A DNA stretch of 64,000 nucleotides from Anadara kagoshimensis (GCA_021292105.1 CM037869.1:47699577-47763576); one strand, 5' to 3'. Shown: positions 10,870 to 22,154, counted from the first letter of the stretch. Notes: generated by a model not told the origin, from the letters alone. A program made the numbers and translations.

Positions 10870-11095
10870 GGTTTGTAAAACAAGTTCCGATTTTGTACCC
10901 GTGACCGAAAGGCTATAGCGTCTTACGTATCACAGTGCCTCTCAAAGCATAGGTTCGAATCCTGTTCGGTATAGATCGTTTGTCAGTTCGTTCGCCGAAT
11001 GTCGTTTATTTTCTCTGTGCAACCTGGTTTTCTCCGCCATTCTTAAACTGGTTGACTCAAAATAAGTGAAAGAATCTTGACCAGGGCGCAAAACT
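10870..11095 (+). mobile_element. S3 SINE, near full length
   Basis: The best S3 copy: accgaaaggctatagcgtct, atcacagtgcctctcaaagc, B-box-like taggttcgaatcctg, ttttctccgccattcttaaa, and the tail aagtgaaagaatcttgacca. Tail similar to that of S1. Confidence 0.65.
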
Positions 11096-11096
11096 A

Positions 11097-11220
11097 TGTC
11101 ATATACCTTTTTTCATTTAATTATAAATTACATTAAAAAAATGGTATATGACAATTCAAAAAATGGTATATGACAATTCAAAAAATGGTATATGACAATT
11201 CAAAAAATGGTATATGACAA
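11097..11220. repeat. Mini-hairpin element with one arm amplified in tandem
   Basis: 11097-11153 is a hairpin with arms tgtcatatacctttttt and aaaaaaatggtatatgaca. The right arm plus a 6-bp spacer (23 bp, caaaaaatggtatatgacaa) is then repeated three more times to about 11220. Confidence 0.75.
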
Positions 11221-11297
11221 CTCTATAGATCACTAACTTTGATATACGTTTAAAAATAAAACCATGCCCGAAAGGGATTTAAGGGACCTCTAAATGC

Positions 11298-12024
11298 GGG
11301 CGCATTGCATTTCCGCAATTTTTTCTCAAAGTTATGTTTTCATTTCCGCATGATTTTTTTTTTCATTTCCGCATATTGTTTTATTTTTATTTCCGCAATC
11401 AATATTTTTACAGGTACAGGTACAGGTAAGTATTAGAAATCGACATGAGTTTTAGGTTAACTCTCTTCATGTGACGTCAGATTCGTTGTATTTACCAAAT
11501 ATATGGGCGGCTGCACCATCTCTATGTTCTAAACGGACTAACAATGGACCCGAGTCGTTCCATGCTCATTTCAATGAACAGTTTTATACTAATCATCCAT
11601 CCATCGATATTTTTATTAATATGACCATCAAGTTACAGTCCAAAACGTATGTGAAAATGAGGACACGACAATCCAGCTCTTGTGCGCAGAAGTGAGAAAC
11701 AAAAATTGTCTTTCACGGTTCATCAGTATGAGGAATACCAATCAGAGCAACTTAGTAGAGCTGAATTTGTGAGGTATTGACTATAAGTATGCTGCCAGAA
11801 CGGACATGTAGTGAACATATGTATAACTGACCGATTTAAGTTCTAGTGCTTGTGCTTTTAATGTTTTTAGTTTTTAGTTTTATAAATTAAATTGACATAT
11901 CTTGCTCAAAATCCCACTTCCGCATGAAAAGAAAAAAAATTGCGGAAAAATCATTTTATTCTTGCGGAAATGACATCTTTTTTTGCGGAAAAATCATATC
12001 AAATTGCGGAAATGAAATGCACCG
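11298..12024 (+). mobile_element. MULE-type DNA transposon remnant with 8-bp target duplication
   Basis: The left end gggcgcattgcatttccgca(at) and the inverse of the right end match at 19 of 22 positions. CTAAATGC flanks both sides (11290-11297 and 12025-12032) as an 8-bp target duplication. Both subterminal regions repeat the tttccgca motif (left) and tgcggaaa (right). Between them is a fragment of a MULE-like transposase (11471-11695). At 727 bp it is far shorter than an autonomous element. Confidence 0.75.
11471..11695 (+). pseudogene. MULE-like transposase fragment
   Basis: The frame contains IWAAAPSLCSKRTNNGPESF, then HAHFNEQFYTNHPSID and KLQSKTYVKMR. The block (R)T(T/N)NG.E(S/A)FH..(F/Y)N..F...HP.I..F...L...Q..TY matches the C-terminal part of transposase-derived proteins of the MULE class (often with FLYWCH fingers) that I recognise from molluscs and other invertebrates. 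No upstream catalytic DDE region is present, so it is a truncated copy. The position inside matched terminal repeats supports the call. Confidence 0.6.
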
Positions 12025-12057
12025 CTAAATGCATAGACTTGAATCCTATTCTGACTC

Positions 12058-12112
12058 TCATGTGCTACTTTTGAATTTTTATGAAATAATACATTAAAAA
12101 GTAGCACATGAC
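12058..12112. mobile_element. Mini-hairpin element (55 bp)
   Basis: tcatgtgctacttttgaatt pairs with ttaaaaagtagcacatgaca. Same family as 481-536. Confidence 0.65.
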
Positions 12113-12208
12113 AGGATAAATAAAGTCCGAGGTAGTTTGTCAGTTGATTGATTGTTTAGACCGGACATTCCAATTTCCAAAAACTCTAAAAATATCATAT
12201 ATGATACC

Positions 12209-12226
12209 GGGGGGGGGGGGGGGGGG
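12209..12226. repeat. Poly-G tract (18 bp)
   Basis: Homopolymer of 18 G. Exact length may be an assembly estimate. Confidence 0.9.
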
Positions 12227-12464
12227 TTTACAAAAAAATTCTAGCACTTTGTATTTGTGGAGGTGTAATAAATAATAACCAGTGATTAAGCCTAGGTCAC
12301 ATAACTGTCATTATTTTTTGCTCATCAAGATCTAAAAGATGAAATAAAAGAAGGCTTTATAACCTTTGAATGGATCTCTTAAATGACAAAATTGAAGTAT
12401 GGCTTTGTTTAAAAGAAAACCCCAACAAAGGATTCCCTAATTACACTCGTACATACAGTACAGA

Positions 12465-13315
12465 CCGGTCGAAAGGTTAACACCAAGTTAACCAACTAAA
12501 CCATATTCATTATTACTAAAACCTCGTTTTTCAGGGATTATAGCCACGTTTGACAAAACATGACAATTTTTTCAAGTGGCATCATTTTGTTTGTAATTTA
12601 CAATGTCAATTTCTGCTCAAATCTTGTTTCAAAATGTCTGTACACTCCGTAAAATTTTCACTTAAAACTAGAAAATTTCTATGTCCAACAACTCCACCTT
12701 TTTTGCCTTAAAAGAGTAATCAGAAAAAGTTGTAAAATTTTGTAAAATATGGCCACAATCTTTGAAATACGGGGTTTTATTAAAATAAAAATGGCTTAGT
12801 GGTTAATTGGCAGCTCACCTCGGCCCTCGACAGATTTTTAGACATTTGTTATCTATCTATCGGTAGCTTTTTTGGCAACTGGCTATCAATATCTCGCGCG
12901 ATCGACAGCCGAATTTCGACTCCATCTCGTTAGCCCAGCATCAACTGCGGTAGCTCAGTTGGTAGAGTGCTCGCTCCGTAAAGTGAAAGGTTGTGGGTTC
13001 AAACCCCGACTGGGTCTGACCCGAGACTTGAAAGTGGGTAGTGACTTTCGCCAAGCACTCGGCATTACGAAATGAAAGTCGCTGTTCTTTCGGATGGGAA
13101 CTTAAAACACACGAGGTCCCGTGTCACAGTGGGGGCACGCTAAAGAACCCTGGTGTATAATGCCGTCAGCGCAACACACAGGCAAAATTTCTGCACTTTC
13201 GCCTATAGATGGCGACGTCTCGATATAATTGAAATATTCTTGACTGGGACGTTGAACACCATTACTCAACTCAACTCGTTAGCCCAGCGTTAAACTTCCG
13301 ACATGACTGTACTGT
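12465..13315. mobile_element. M1 MITE interrupted by a SINE and other sequence
   Basis: Left end acagtacagaccggtcgaaa; right end cgacatgactgtactgt. The interior resumes at about 12788 (attggcagctcacctcggcc) after roughly 270 bp of unrelated AT-rich sequence, and an S1 SINE sits at 12940-13274. The MITE is therefore older than both insertions. Confidence 0.7.
12940..13274 (+). mobile_element. S1 SINE, full length, with 14-bp target duplication
   Basis: Head ACTGCGGTAGCTCAGTTGGT with A-box, GGTTCAAACCCC B-box, body tctgacccgagacttgaaag, and tail tattcttgactgggacgttg ending in (actca)n. Perfect 14-bp duplication ctcgttagcccagc on both sides (12926-12939 and 13275-13288). This is the reference copy for S1. 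The head is SINE-like, not a working tRNA gene. Confidence 0.9.
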
Positions 13316-13554
13316 GTGTCTTTAACAATGTGATAGATGAATTTCAATTAATATAAAATAATTACAAGTGATAGATCTACTACAGGGGGAAAAGAACTAA
13401 CGTTTGTTTGCATATATATCTGTTTGATGTTGAAATGAAAATGTTTGACAAGCTTTTGAGACACATTGATTTTTCTCAAGGATGAAATATACAAATATGG
13501 TAAATAGTCTGAAAAATATGCATAGCAAATTGTTTATTTTAATGGGGGTTAACG

Positions 13555-13765
13555 ACCCAGTGATGAATGTTTCACTTAAATCGAAACGTCACCAGTTATA
13601 GGTAAAGTGGCAACAATGTTAACTTTGCAGTGCGCTTGATCCAAGGAGTGTTCTTCAGTGTGCCACGACTACTGTGACCGAGTATATTTGTCCCACTTTA
13701 CCTATAACCGGTGACGTCCCGATATAAGTTAAATATTCTTGACTAGGACATAAAACCACATTAAA
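13555..13765 (+). mobile_element. S1-related SINE fragment
   Basis: 'tttacctataaccggtgacg' followed by 'tcccgatataagttaaatat' and 'tcttgactaggacataaaac' is the S1 3' half. The 5' part is rearranged: a second ccagttataggtaaagtggc stands upstream in inverse orientation. Confidence 0.5.
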
Positions 13766-14031
13766 TCAATGAACTAATCAATGAATAACCACGAAAGCCA
13801 CCCAAAATTCTTTCAAAATTCAAATGCTTTGCGAATATCCAATAACCAGACCGTGGGCTACTTTGATGATTAGCTATGGATAGTAAAATTTCACAAAATG
13901 CCAAGAAACATTAAACTCGGCTTTATGTACCAATCAAATTATAAAATTATGAGTAAACATTGTCATTTTATTATTTTTTAAAAGTTTTTTAGAAAGAAAT
14001 ATTTTTTTTTTAAAAAAAATAATTATAATAT

Positions 14032-14124
14032 TGTCATATGCCATTTTTTAAAATGTATTTTATGATTTTATTTATTTATTTATTTATTTATTATTTATTT
14101 ATTTATTTTGAATGGTATATGACA
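14032..14124. mobile_element. Mini-hairpin element with (TTTA)n loop
   Basis: Arms tgtcatatgccattttttaa and aatggtatatgaca flank about 40 bp of TTTA repeats. Confidence 0.6.
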
Positions 14125-14611
14125 AAATGCCATTTATCAATCGGAATATCCTTTTGATTTTTAATGGAATGTTACGTTCGGATTGTTTCTGACTGGGAAT
14201 GACAAAAAAGTGAAGCAAGGAATGATAAAAAGTAAACTTGTAAACAAGCAGCACTGATTTATGATCACAAAGTGTATACAACTGTCAACAAAACCTGTCA
14301 GACATGTAATAAAGGAATGACAGAAAAAGGTGAACCCGAATTAATTATAACAATACACATATTATATATAGGTATGATATATTTGTTTATGTTTTGGTGT
14401 GGTTTAATGGCTACCAATATTATTAATATGCTGTGAAATTCTTAATTTTCGCGGTATTGTAATTTTCGTGGATAGCCTAACTCACGAATGTACATGTTAT
14501 CGAAATAGTATGTATTACAAATTACCTTAAACATAAACCACAAACCACGAATTTACACTCGTGACTTATTTCTAAATGTCTAGTGCTTTGCCAAAGATCA
14601 TTCAACCATAG

Positions 14612-14880
14612 TCAAACCCCGACAGCGTCAGACCCAAGACATGAAAGTGGGTAGTGACTGTTCTTTCGCCAAGGACTAGGCATTACAAAATAAAAGTTAC
14701 GGTTCTATCGGATAGGAACTTCAAATAAACGAGGCCCCGTGGCACGATAAAGAACCCTGCTGTATAATGCTAGCAGCGCACTGATGTACCTGCTTCTTCA
14801 TCTATAGCAGGCGAGGTCTCAATATAAGTGAAATATTCTTGGCTGGGACGTTAAGCACCATTACTCAACTTAATTCACAT
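14612..14880 (+). mobile_element. S1 SINE lacking its head
   Basis: Starts at the B-box region (gtcaaaccccgacagcgtca) and runs to the S1 tail (atattcttggctgggacgtt). Confidence 0.75.
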
Positions 14881-15004
14881 TCCAGGCGAACACTCGACCA
14901 ACAGAGCTACCGTAGTAGTTTCGTATTTAGCTACAACTACATGCATATATTAACTCAATTAACAATGGCAGCTTCATTTACGCAATGAATAGATCTTTCA
15001 GACA

Positions 15005-15222
15005 TACGGTACAGACCTGTCGAAAGTTTAACACTACTAGCTAACAAATTAGTGTCGAATCGGCATCTCATCTCAGCCCCTCATTAGCAACATTTCGACA
15101 GCTGCTATCTATCTCTCGGTAGTGTTTCGGCCACTGGCTATCCATAACTTGACCACTCGGCAGTCTATTTTTGACTCAATTTTGTTAACTCAGGTGTTAA
15201 ACTTTTGACAGGTCTGTAGTGT
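15005..15222. mobile_element. M1 palindromic MITE, full length
   Basis: Starts acggtacagacctgtcgaaa, ends aaacttttgacaggtctgta. One of the best preserved copies. Confidence 0.8.
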
Positions 15223-15430
15223 ATTTTGAATTCTATGATATTAAAATAAAATATTTCATATCTATAACTGTCAAAATCAGAGTCGCCATTGATGATATTA
15301 ATGTCACAGACATACAAATGGATTCCTTGTTCATACTAATGTACTAAGATGTTTCACTTAAGATCTATTCAATCTAATACATGTATATCTGTCACCTTAC
15401 GTTCGATGTCATGTCGATGTAATCCATGTG

Positions 15431-16430
15431 TCAGCTTTTAATTTCACTTTCAAAAAAAAATCCTCCCTGCTCATTGCCCTAAACGCAATGCAAAGGTAAA
15501 AATTTCTGCTACTTCTCCTATGGTTGGTGACCTATCGATATAAGTGAACTATTGAACTAATTTCACTTTCCAAAAAAAAAAAAATAAAATAAAGAAAAAC
15601 TCCCCTGCACATTGCCCTAAGCGCACTACAAAGGTAAATAAAAATTCTGCTACTTCAACTATAGCTTGTGATTTCTCGATATAAGTGATATTCCATTCAA
15701 TCGACCTTTTACTGAGGTCCATCAAAGGAAATGAGTAATGTATTGCATAAGTCAGCAGTTAATTTCAGTTTCAAAAAAAATAAAAGAAAAACTCCCCTGC
15801 ACATTGCCCTAAGCGCACTGCAAAGGTAAAAAATTCTGCCACTTCAACTATAGCTGGTGACCTCTCAATATAAGTGCACTACAGTCAAACCTATCTATAG
15901 AGGCCACACAAGGGAACAGGTAAAAGTGCACATTATAGACAGATGACCTCCTTTATATACAGGTTCAAATAATAAGAATAAAGAACAATTCGGATACAAT
16001 TCTACTGACCTTTATAACCAGGTGGTCTTATTTAGAGGTGGCCTTTAATGCCGGTTAGACTGTATTGACTGGGAGATAAAATTCCGTTCAATCAATCATT
16101 TAATTTTAAATTGAAGGGGATTTGCACAATGAACCTTTTCCTGAAGTCGATTAAAGGAAATGAGTAATGTATTGCATAAGTCAGCAGTTAATTTCACTTT
16201 TAAAAAAATGAAAGAAAGAAAGAAAAAATTCCCCTGCACATTGCCCTAAGTGCACTACAAAGGTAAAAAATTCTGCAACTTCTCCTTGGCTGGTGACATC
16301 TCGATATAAGTGAACTATTGACTGGGATGTAAAATGCCATTCAATCAATCTTAAATAAAATGAAGAGAATATGAACAATGAACCTTTTACTTAAGTTCAT
16401 CAAAGGAAATGAGTAATGTTTTATAAATAA
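15431..16430 (+). repeat. Tandem array built from S1-type SINE tails
   Basis: Four copies of a unit containing 'taatttcactttcaaaaaaa', 'cccctgcacattgccctaag', 'gcactgcaaaggtaaa', 'gatataagtgaactattgac' and 'tcatcaaaggaaatgagtaa' begin near 15431, 15555, 15752 and 16181. The third is split by an M3 element (15891-16064). Confidence 0.65.
15891..16064 (+). mobile_element. M3 palindromic MITE inside the SINE-tail array
   Basis: Ends acagtcaaacctatctatag and the inverse gccggttagactgt; interior gaacaattcggatacaattc. It interrupts one unit of the 15431-16430 array between aagtgcact and attgactggg, so it is younger than the array. Confidence 0.75.
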
Positions 16431-16454
16431 TGCAGTAAAGTCGAGATTATTTTA

Positions 16455-16890
16455 ATTATGTCGCAGCGGTCAGTTCGGGATGATGAAGGAAACCGGAGTA
16501 TCCGGAGAGAACTACCTACCTACGGCAAGCGAAGTGGCACATGTTCTCGCACAAGAATCATCAGTCCTGGGTGGGATTTGAACCTTGTTCATCAAAGAGA
16601 GCGATTTTTATCTAATATCAAACAAAAGAGGAAGCATTGCGGTGGAGCAATACTGGTCAAGACTATTTCACTTATATCGAAGCAATAAGTTCTAAGAATG
16701 GTGGAAAAACCCGAGTGCCAGAAAAAATTATGGACATTTAAATAATGTAAACACGCGAATTGACAAAATGTTCTCGCGCTCTAGGATCTACTCGAGATGA
16801 ATTTGAGCCTAGGCGACAATAAGCTATGTAATCCGCCTCGATATAAGTGAAATAATTTTGACTGGGACGTTAAACTCAATTACTCCATTC
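16455..16890 (-). mobile_element. Two S3-type SINE fragments
   Basis: Minus-strand S3 body at about 16455-16600 (cggtcagttcgggatgatga) and again at 16655-16890 (caagactatttcacttatat, gaatggtggaaaaacccgag). The second ends in a plus-strand S1-type tail (gactgggacgttaaact). Confidence 0.45.
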
Positions 16891-17761
16891 CACTATTCGA
16901 ACTAAATGAAACAGGTCAGCCATGGGAGATGCGGATATCGGTACATGTACTAAATTTTTATTAGATAAACATCTCGGTTATACTTTTGTATTTTCATTCA
17001 TAACAAGATTCGGGTAATTATTTACTTAAATTTAATAAAGTAGTCTGTCTGAGATCAGCTAATGAAAAGCTGTCATGTCAGCCATGTGTAATATGTCGGT
17101 ACAATAACATCCCGGGTACTGTCACCGGATGTGTCTACTTCCGGACACAAATGACACGCCAATGGTTAGACGGAGTTGAAAATTAACCTAAGGAAAACAT
17201 GCCACAAAAATATTGGTATCGATCGAAACTTTTGTCATCTTCGATTTGATTGGAAATGTTCATCCAGTCAGTCATGGTGAACATTCCATTTTTTCATCAC
17301 AAGTGACTAGACGCCCCTTGAACTATACTTCATTGTTAAATGCAATAAACATCATGACGAAAAAACTTAGATTCCATAATGGATTCCCTTCATGATTGAT
17401 TCCCTTCATAAAGGAACACATTCCCTTCGAATTCATGACGGAACGCATCGATTTCCTTCATGATCGACCATAATGGTGGGGCACATAATTCCTAAACACG
17501 AGCACATAGACTCCTTTTATGACGGACCATTACAGGATCCTCCACCACTTAGAGATGGGTATGGGACAGAAAACGAGGATGGCTGACATATCCAAGATAA
17601 GACCATTGCATCACCTTAACTATATATTCTTGATCTTTCAATCATTACATCTGCACCACATTTACTAGACATTGCACATATAGAGCTTGAAAATATATAT
17701 ATACTTTATTACCTTAATTGTTACATTCCCATTGTTTATTTGACAAAATCAGATATAAAAC

Positions 17762-17820
17762 GTACTAAAAATACTGTAAAATCCCCGACGTTTCGGTGAT
17801 TTTACAGTATTTTTTAGTAC
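17762..17820. mobile_element. Hairpin element, 59 bp
   Basis: gtactaaaaatactgtaaaa(tc) pairs with ga(ttttacagtattttttagtac) around a cccgacgtttcggt loop. One base of arm mismatch. Too short to code; structure like a solo MITE. Confidence 0.6.
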
Positions 17821-18361
17821 TTTTATCACCTTAATATATTATTATTAATTATATTTATTATATACTTTCAATCAGGACCTCTGTTCCCCCTTAACTGAAC
17901 TGTTAATTTTAATCATTACCATTGTACCACCTTAACTTTGATGACAAAACAGTGTGATCAAACAGAAATAGAACGCTAACGGCAAAATCATCTCCATGTA
18001 GGTGATGAATTATTTATGTAATTAAATGCAGTTAAACTGTGAATTAAACACACAAAATTTATTAATTACAAGCATTAGGTGTCTGGAAGTGCATGTCTGG
18101 AGGGTAGGACAAGGTGTGGTTTATAACATACACCATTACATATGACCCTGGTGTTTTACATGTAAAGATCGAACTCTTGTGTAATGCATGTCTGTGACTC
18201 ATTTTAACATGGTTAATTTTATGTCAACTATTTCAATTTTAAATTAATTTTATATATATAGAAATTAATGAAAGTCAAAATTGAAAAATAACGTTTTTGA
18301 ATGATGAAAACCAATAAAACATGTAGTCGAGTCCAATATATGCAATGGTGTTTTACGCATG

Positions 18362-18535
18362 TCAAAATGGAATGGTGGAGGAAACAGGAATACCCTGAGA
18401 AAACCACCGACCGTCGGTAAACAAACTGACAAACTCTCACACAATAGGATCCAGCCGAGTGGGAATTGAACCTAAGTGGTAAGAGGCAATGTAATCAGTA
18501 ATTGCGCGCTTCAAACCACACTGAGGCCCCTGATC
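18362..18535 (-). mobile_element. S3 SINE
   Basis: Minus-strand body gaatggtggaggaaacagga, gaaaaccaccgaccgtcggt and tRNA-like B-box inverse gggaattgaac. Confidence 0.5.
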
Positions 18536-18851
18536 TCTTAACAGTTTTATAACAGGACACTGTTGCAACCATTGCCACAAGAATATGAACAGTCATAGCC
18601 ACAATGACAACGCAAATAGTACTTCCGGTTGTAACACACAACAAGCACAACTACGGTATGTGGGAGATCGTTGTTCGATCTGTGCCCGGCCTGGCCAAGA
18701 CTTTAAAATAGGTAATGAATTGTAGCGGCAATGTTTAGTTATATAGGTTTAACAGTTTAAACAAGAGTACAGTTCTGTCGAAAGTTCTACACTAGGGTCA
18801 CAAATTAGCTTTTTCGGCAGCAATTATGACTTTCATCAGCTTTTCAGCTAC

Positions 18852-19223
18852 CTAGAGGTCGCAGTGGCCTAACTTAGTGGATAGGACGTCAGTCTCTCTC
18901 ACCGCTGTGAGTTCGAGTCCCGCTCAGACAACATGTGGGAAAGTGAATTTCCCTTGCTATTGGCCTTTACTGGTTCACCTGGTATCAGTATAATGGACTG
19001 AGGGAGTAGTACGCTTATCTGCGGCGTACCGTGACCCTGTGAGCTAGCACCTTTAAGTCGCCCTGAGTACGCACTAGTACAAGGCAGACTATAAAACACA
19101 CTCGCACTTCACGTCCATACGCAAAATTGTTCATAGATTAATCCATAGAGATTAATAAAATAGTTCTCGTCGCGAATAGCTGAAAATTGCTGATGCGACG
19201 TTAAGAAACATTTAACCAACCAA
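18852..19223 (+). mobile_element. S2 SINE (tRNA-derived) in an M1 element
   Basis: Head gaggtcgcagtggcctaact with gtgagttcgagtcccgctca B-box, body tacaaggcagactataaaac, and tail tgatgcgacgttaagaaaca with (ccaa)n. Flanks cttttcagctac (18840-18851) and ctttttgtctac (19224-19235) match at 9 of 12, consistent with an aged target duplication. Confidence 0.75.
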
Positions 19224-19299
19224 CTTTTTGTCTACTGGGTATCCATATCTCGGCCACTTGGCAGTCGACTGTTGATTTTGCTCCTTTTCTTTAGTTCAA

Positions 19300-19575
19300 T
19301 GTTAAGTTTTTTGCGGAGCAGATAAAAGTCATTTTTGAGAAGAATCATGCAAATGATGATACAAGCATCAAATTTAGCAAAATTGATCTTCAAGGGCTAC
19401 TGATCAAATCCACCTGATTGGCCAATTGAAAATCCAAGATGGCGACCTTTTTTTCAAGATGGCCGCCAGAATAGTCGTCCGAAGATGATGTTTTGCTTAG
19501 AAATATTTGTAGTTGTCCAATTTGCATGATCTAAGCGTGGATTGTTATGTTTTCACAGGGCTACTGATGAGCCGC
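19300..19575. repeat. Insertion with paired AAGATGG motifs
   Basis: Contains 'ccaagatggcgaccttttt' and 'caagatggccgccaga' 20 bp apart, plus 'agggctactgatcaa' and 'agggctactgatgag' near its two halves. It sits inside an M1 element so is a later insertion or duplication. Family not recognised. Confidence 0.4.
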
Positions 19576-19928
19576 CGACTCGACACTTATAATTCGTTAG
19601 CGTAGTGTTAAACTTTCGACAGGTCTGTACTGTATCTCTGCGTACATGTACTTTTTGGGTTGATTTTGTTCTTATCTCACAAATGATGAAGAAATCTGAA
19701 GTATCTAAATCAATACCTCTTCACATCTCTAACTCCACCCTCTATTGTGTGGTATTGATAATTTTTTCTTTGTGCAAAAATTTTGATCGATGGCAAATAT
19801 CTTTATATGACGCATTATGGTGTTTATTTATTTAAATTTAAATGATTCAATTGATTCTTAATTTGAACAAATACGTCGTCAAAACCAAAAATACAAATGT
19901 ACAAATTTGAAAAGCGGCTGCGAAATAA

Positions 19929-19934
19929 CCCCCC

Positions 19935-19974
<40 letters not shown>
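19929..19974. repeat. Poly-C and (CA)n microsatellite
   Basis: A run of 9 C followed by about 38 bp of CA repeats. Confidence 0.95.
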
Positions 19975-19975
<1 letters not shown>

Positions 19976-20944
19976 CCCCCAGTAAGGTTTGATCAATATT
20001 TCCCCAGTAGTTTCAGAGTAAAAGTTACAGACGCATACACGGACACACGGATAAATGCTGTACCATTCCATAAGCTCGCCTGGCCGAAAGGCTTTTAAAA
20101 TCGATTGCTTATTACACAAGATACATCTTTATATCTCCATAGTCGAAGTTTAGAGATGTATCATGAGAAGTCGCTTTGTCATTTCCGCCCGTTTGTCCCT
20201 ATATTGTGTCCGCTCCATACCTTCCATGACTATGGATGGATTTTGATCAAACTTGGAGCAAAATTAAACCAACACGAGACGATGTATTGCATCTCAAATT
20301 TATGTGCATAGATCAAGGGCCATGATAACAAGGTCAAATATATAACAACGTTGGGGACGGGGATATTTGTCAGTTCTCAAGAAACTGCTTTAGTTTCACT
20401 TACCAGCTGGTTATTTTTTAAGAGCTAACTAATATAGATTTAACACATAGAGCCAATTTACCAAAACGCAAGGTGACCCTTTTACACTGACTTACAATTC
20501 CAGATGTATTTGAAATTCAAAACAAACTTGATATCAGTGATTTAGAAACAAACATTTCATTATTTGATACACCTGGACAAGGTTAGGACACCTGTTCTGG
20601 ATGAAGGTGATATATATACATTGTAAATATAAATCGGTTTGTTATCTGTCCGACTTCTCAGCCTAATACCGTTTGATCTGGTATTGATTTCCGATGTCAA
20701 TGTGTAAAATTATACGGTTTGTGTCCTTGTAAACAAGATCTGACCACATCACAAACTGACTGACTGACCATAGGTCAACTAATGTTATTTATTGTAATTG
20801 TAAGGTTTATCTTAGCAAAATGTCTAGTTTTATGTTTCTTGTAAACTTTCTCAGGTTTGGTGTTATCCCGGGGTCAGCTTCCAACAAATTTGGACAAGCT
20901 ACATTTAATTTCCCTTAAAGCAAGTACTAAAGCGGAGTGGAGTA

Positions 20945-21075
20945 ATGGAGTCATTTCACTTATATCAAGACTGTCAATTCTAAATCTACACTGGTGAAGG
21001 ATACCGGAGTGCCCGGAGAAAACGACCAACCTTCGGCAAGTGAACTAACAAACTTCCCCACACTAGCATTGCATG
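20945..21075 (-). mobile_element. S3 SINE, partial
   Basis: Minus-strand S3 (tcatttcacttatatcaaga, ggataccggagtgcccggag, aacgaccaaccttcggcaag), ending before the head. Confidence 0.55.
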
Positions 21076-21243
21076 GTATGGTGAAGTATGACATACCATA
21101 GCTTAAAATAACTTTTAAAATCCAACAATGTTGGACGCCACTGGCACGAGTACAGAGCCATTTATATTCGATGCCGACCGTGTGACACATATTCCCATAG
21201 TTCCAACAGTAGTAAGCGAAACAGTTAACACCCATGTCATAAA

Positions 21244-21459
21244 GCACAGGCCTGTCGAAAGTTTAACAGTAACGAATAAGTGCCGAATTGACCGTTCAAC
21301 TCGACACCTCGTTAGCTATACATGTATCTCGACAGCTTTTTCTGACAGCTGTCATCTATCTCTCGTCCACTAGCTGTCTATATCTCGGTAGCCCGACAGC
21401 CGAACTTTCGACTCCTCCTCGTCAGTTCAGTGTTAAACTTTCGACAGGTCTGTATTGTA
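21244..21459. mobile_element. M1 palindromic MITE
   Basis: cacaggcctgtcgaaagttt to aactttcgacaggtctgtat. Full length with the characteristic interior. Confidence 0.8.
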
Positions 21460-21885
21460 TCTATAACACTTTTAATATAACAATTCAGAAGTAATATTTA
21501 GATTTCATTATCAAAATTATTGTACCCAGTCCGAGATTGTTTATACAGTATTTACGGAGAAAATTCCTTAAATTCAATGACCGGACAACGGTCAGCGATA
21601 AATGCTAATATTTCACTGGTCAGTAATCTAAGGAAACACAAAACTGTGATAAAAGTTCAATATAATCGCCATTGACCCGAAATCATCAAAACTTGACATT
21701 ACAATGCAATAACCATGTTGACAATATGCGGTTACGCTGGAATGTTACGGATTTGATACATGGCCCTTATACTCCCTATTGGTGAATTTCAATACACCAG
21801 CTATTGAACCGTGTTTATAAAATGATTATACAACACTGAAAGACCATGTCGGTTAAGCTGGAATGTCCTAGACCGGATCCCTGGG

Positions 21886-22100
21886 TCCCAGCGGCACCTG
21901 TTTCACAATCATTCCTTAACTATGATTATACTTCTTAACATTTTTGATATAATTTAAAAAATGAGCTTGAAGTGTTCTTCAAAATGAGACTTTAAATTCC
22001 TGAATATCTTCAAAATTAGCAAAATTATTAAGGTATCAAATTTGCCAGATTTAAGTTAAGGAAAAAAAATTAGCTACGGAATGCTTGTGAAACCGGGACC
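21886..22100. mobile_element. M2 palindromic MITE
   Basis: Left end ctgtttcacaatcattcctt; right end cggaatgcttgtgaaaccgg(gacc). Interior has the family segment 'cttcaaaatgagactttaaa'. Confidence 0.7.
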
Positions 22101-22154
22101 AGTAACTTCAATCAGTTAGAATGGAATGGAGAAACATTTAGTGTTTAACACTCA

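Larger units (their letters stand above)
18765..19634. mobile_element. M1 MITE interrupted by an S2 SINE and a further insertion
   Basis: Left end agtacagttctgtcgaaagt, right end gacaggtctgtactgta. An S2 SINE sits at 18852-19223. Another roughly 270-bp piece (about 19300-19575) separates the last M1 segment from the right end. Confidence 0.65.

Noticed and set aside
12944-13016. tRNA gene
   Set aside because: A and B boxes are present but the acceptor stem does not pair and the sequence continues into a repeated SINE body with target duplications. The same holds for the heads at 1-262, 6721, 18852, 40001 and 62770.
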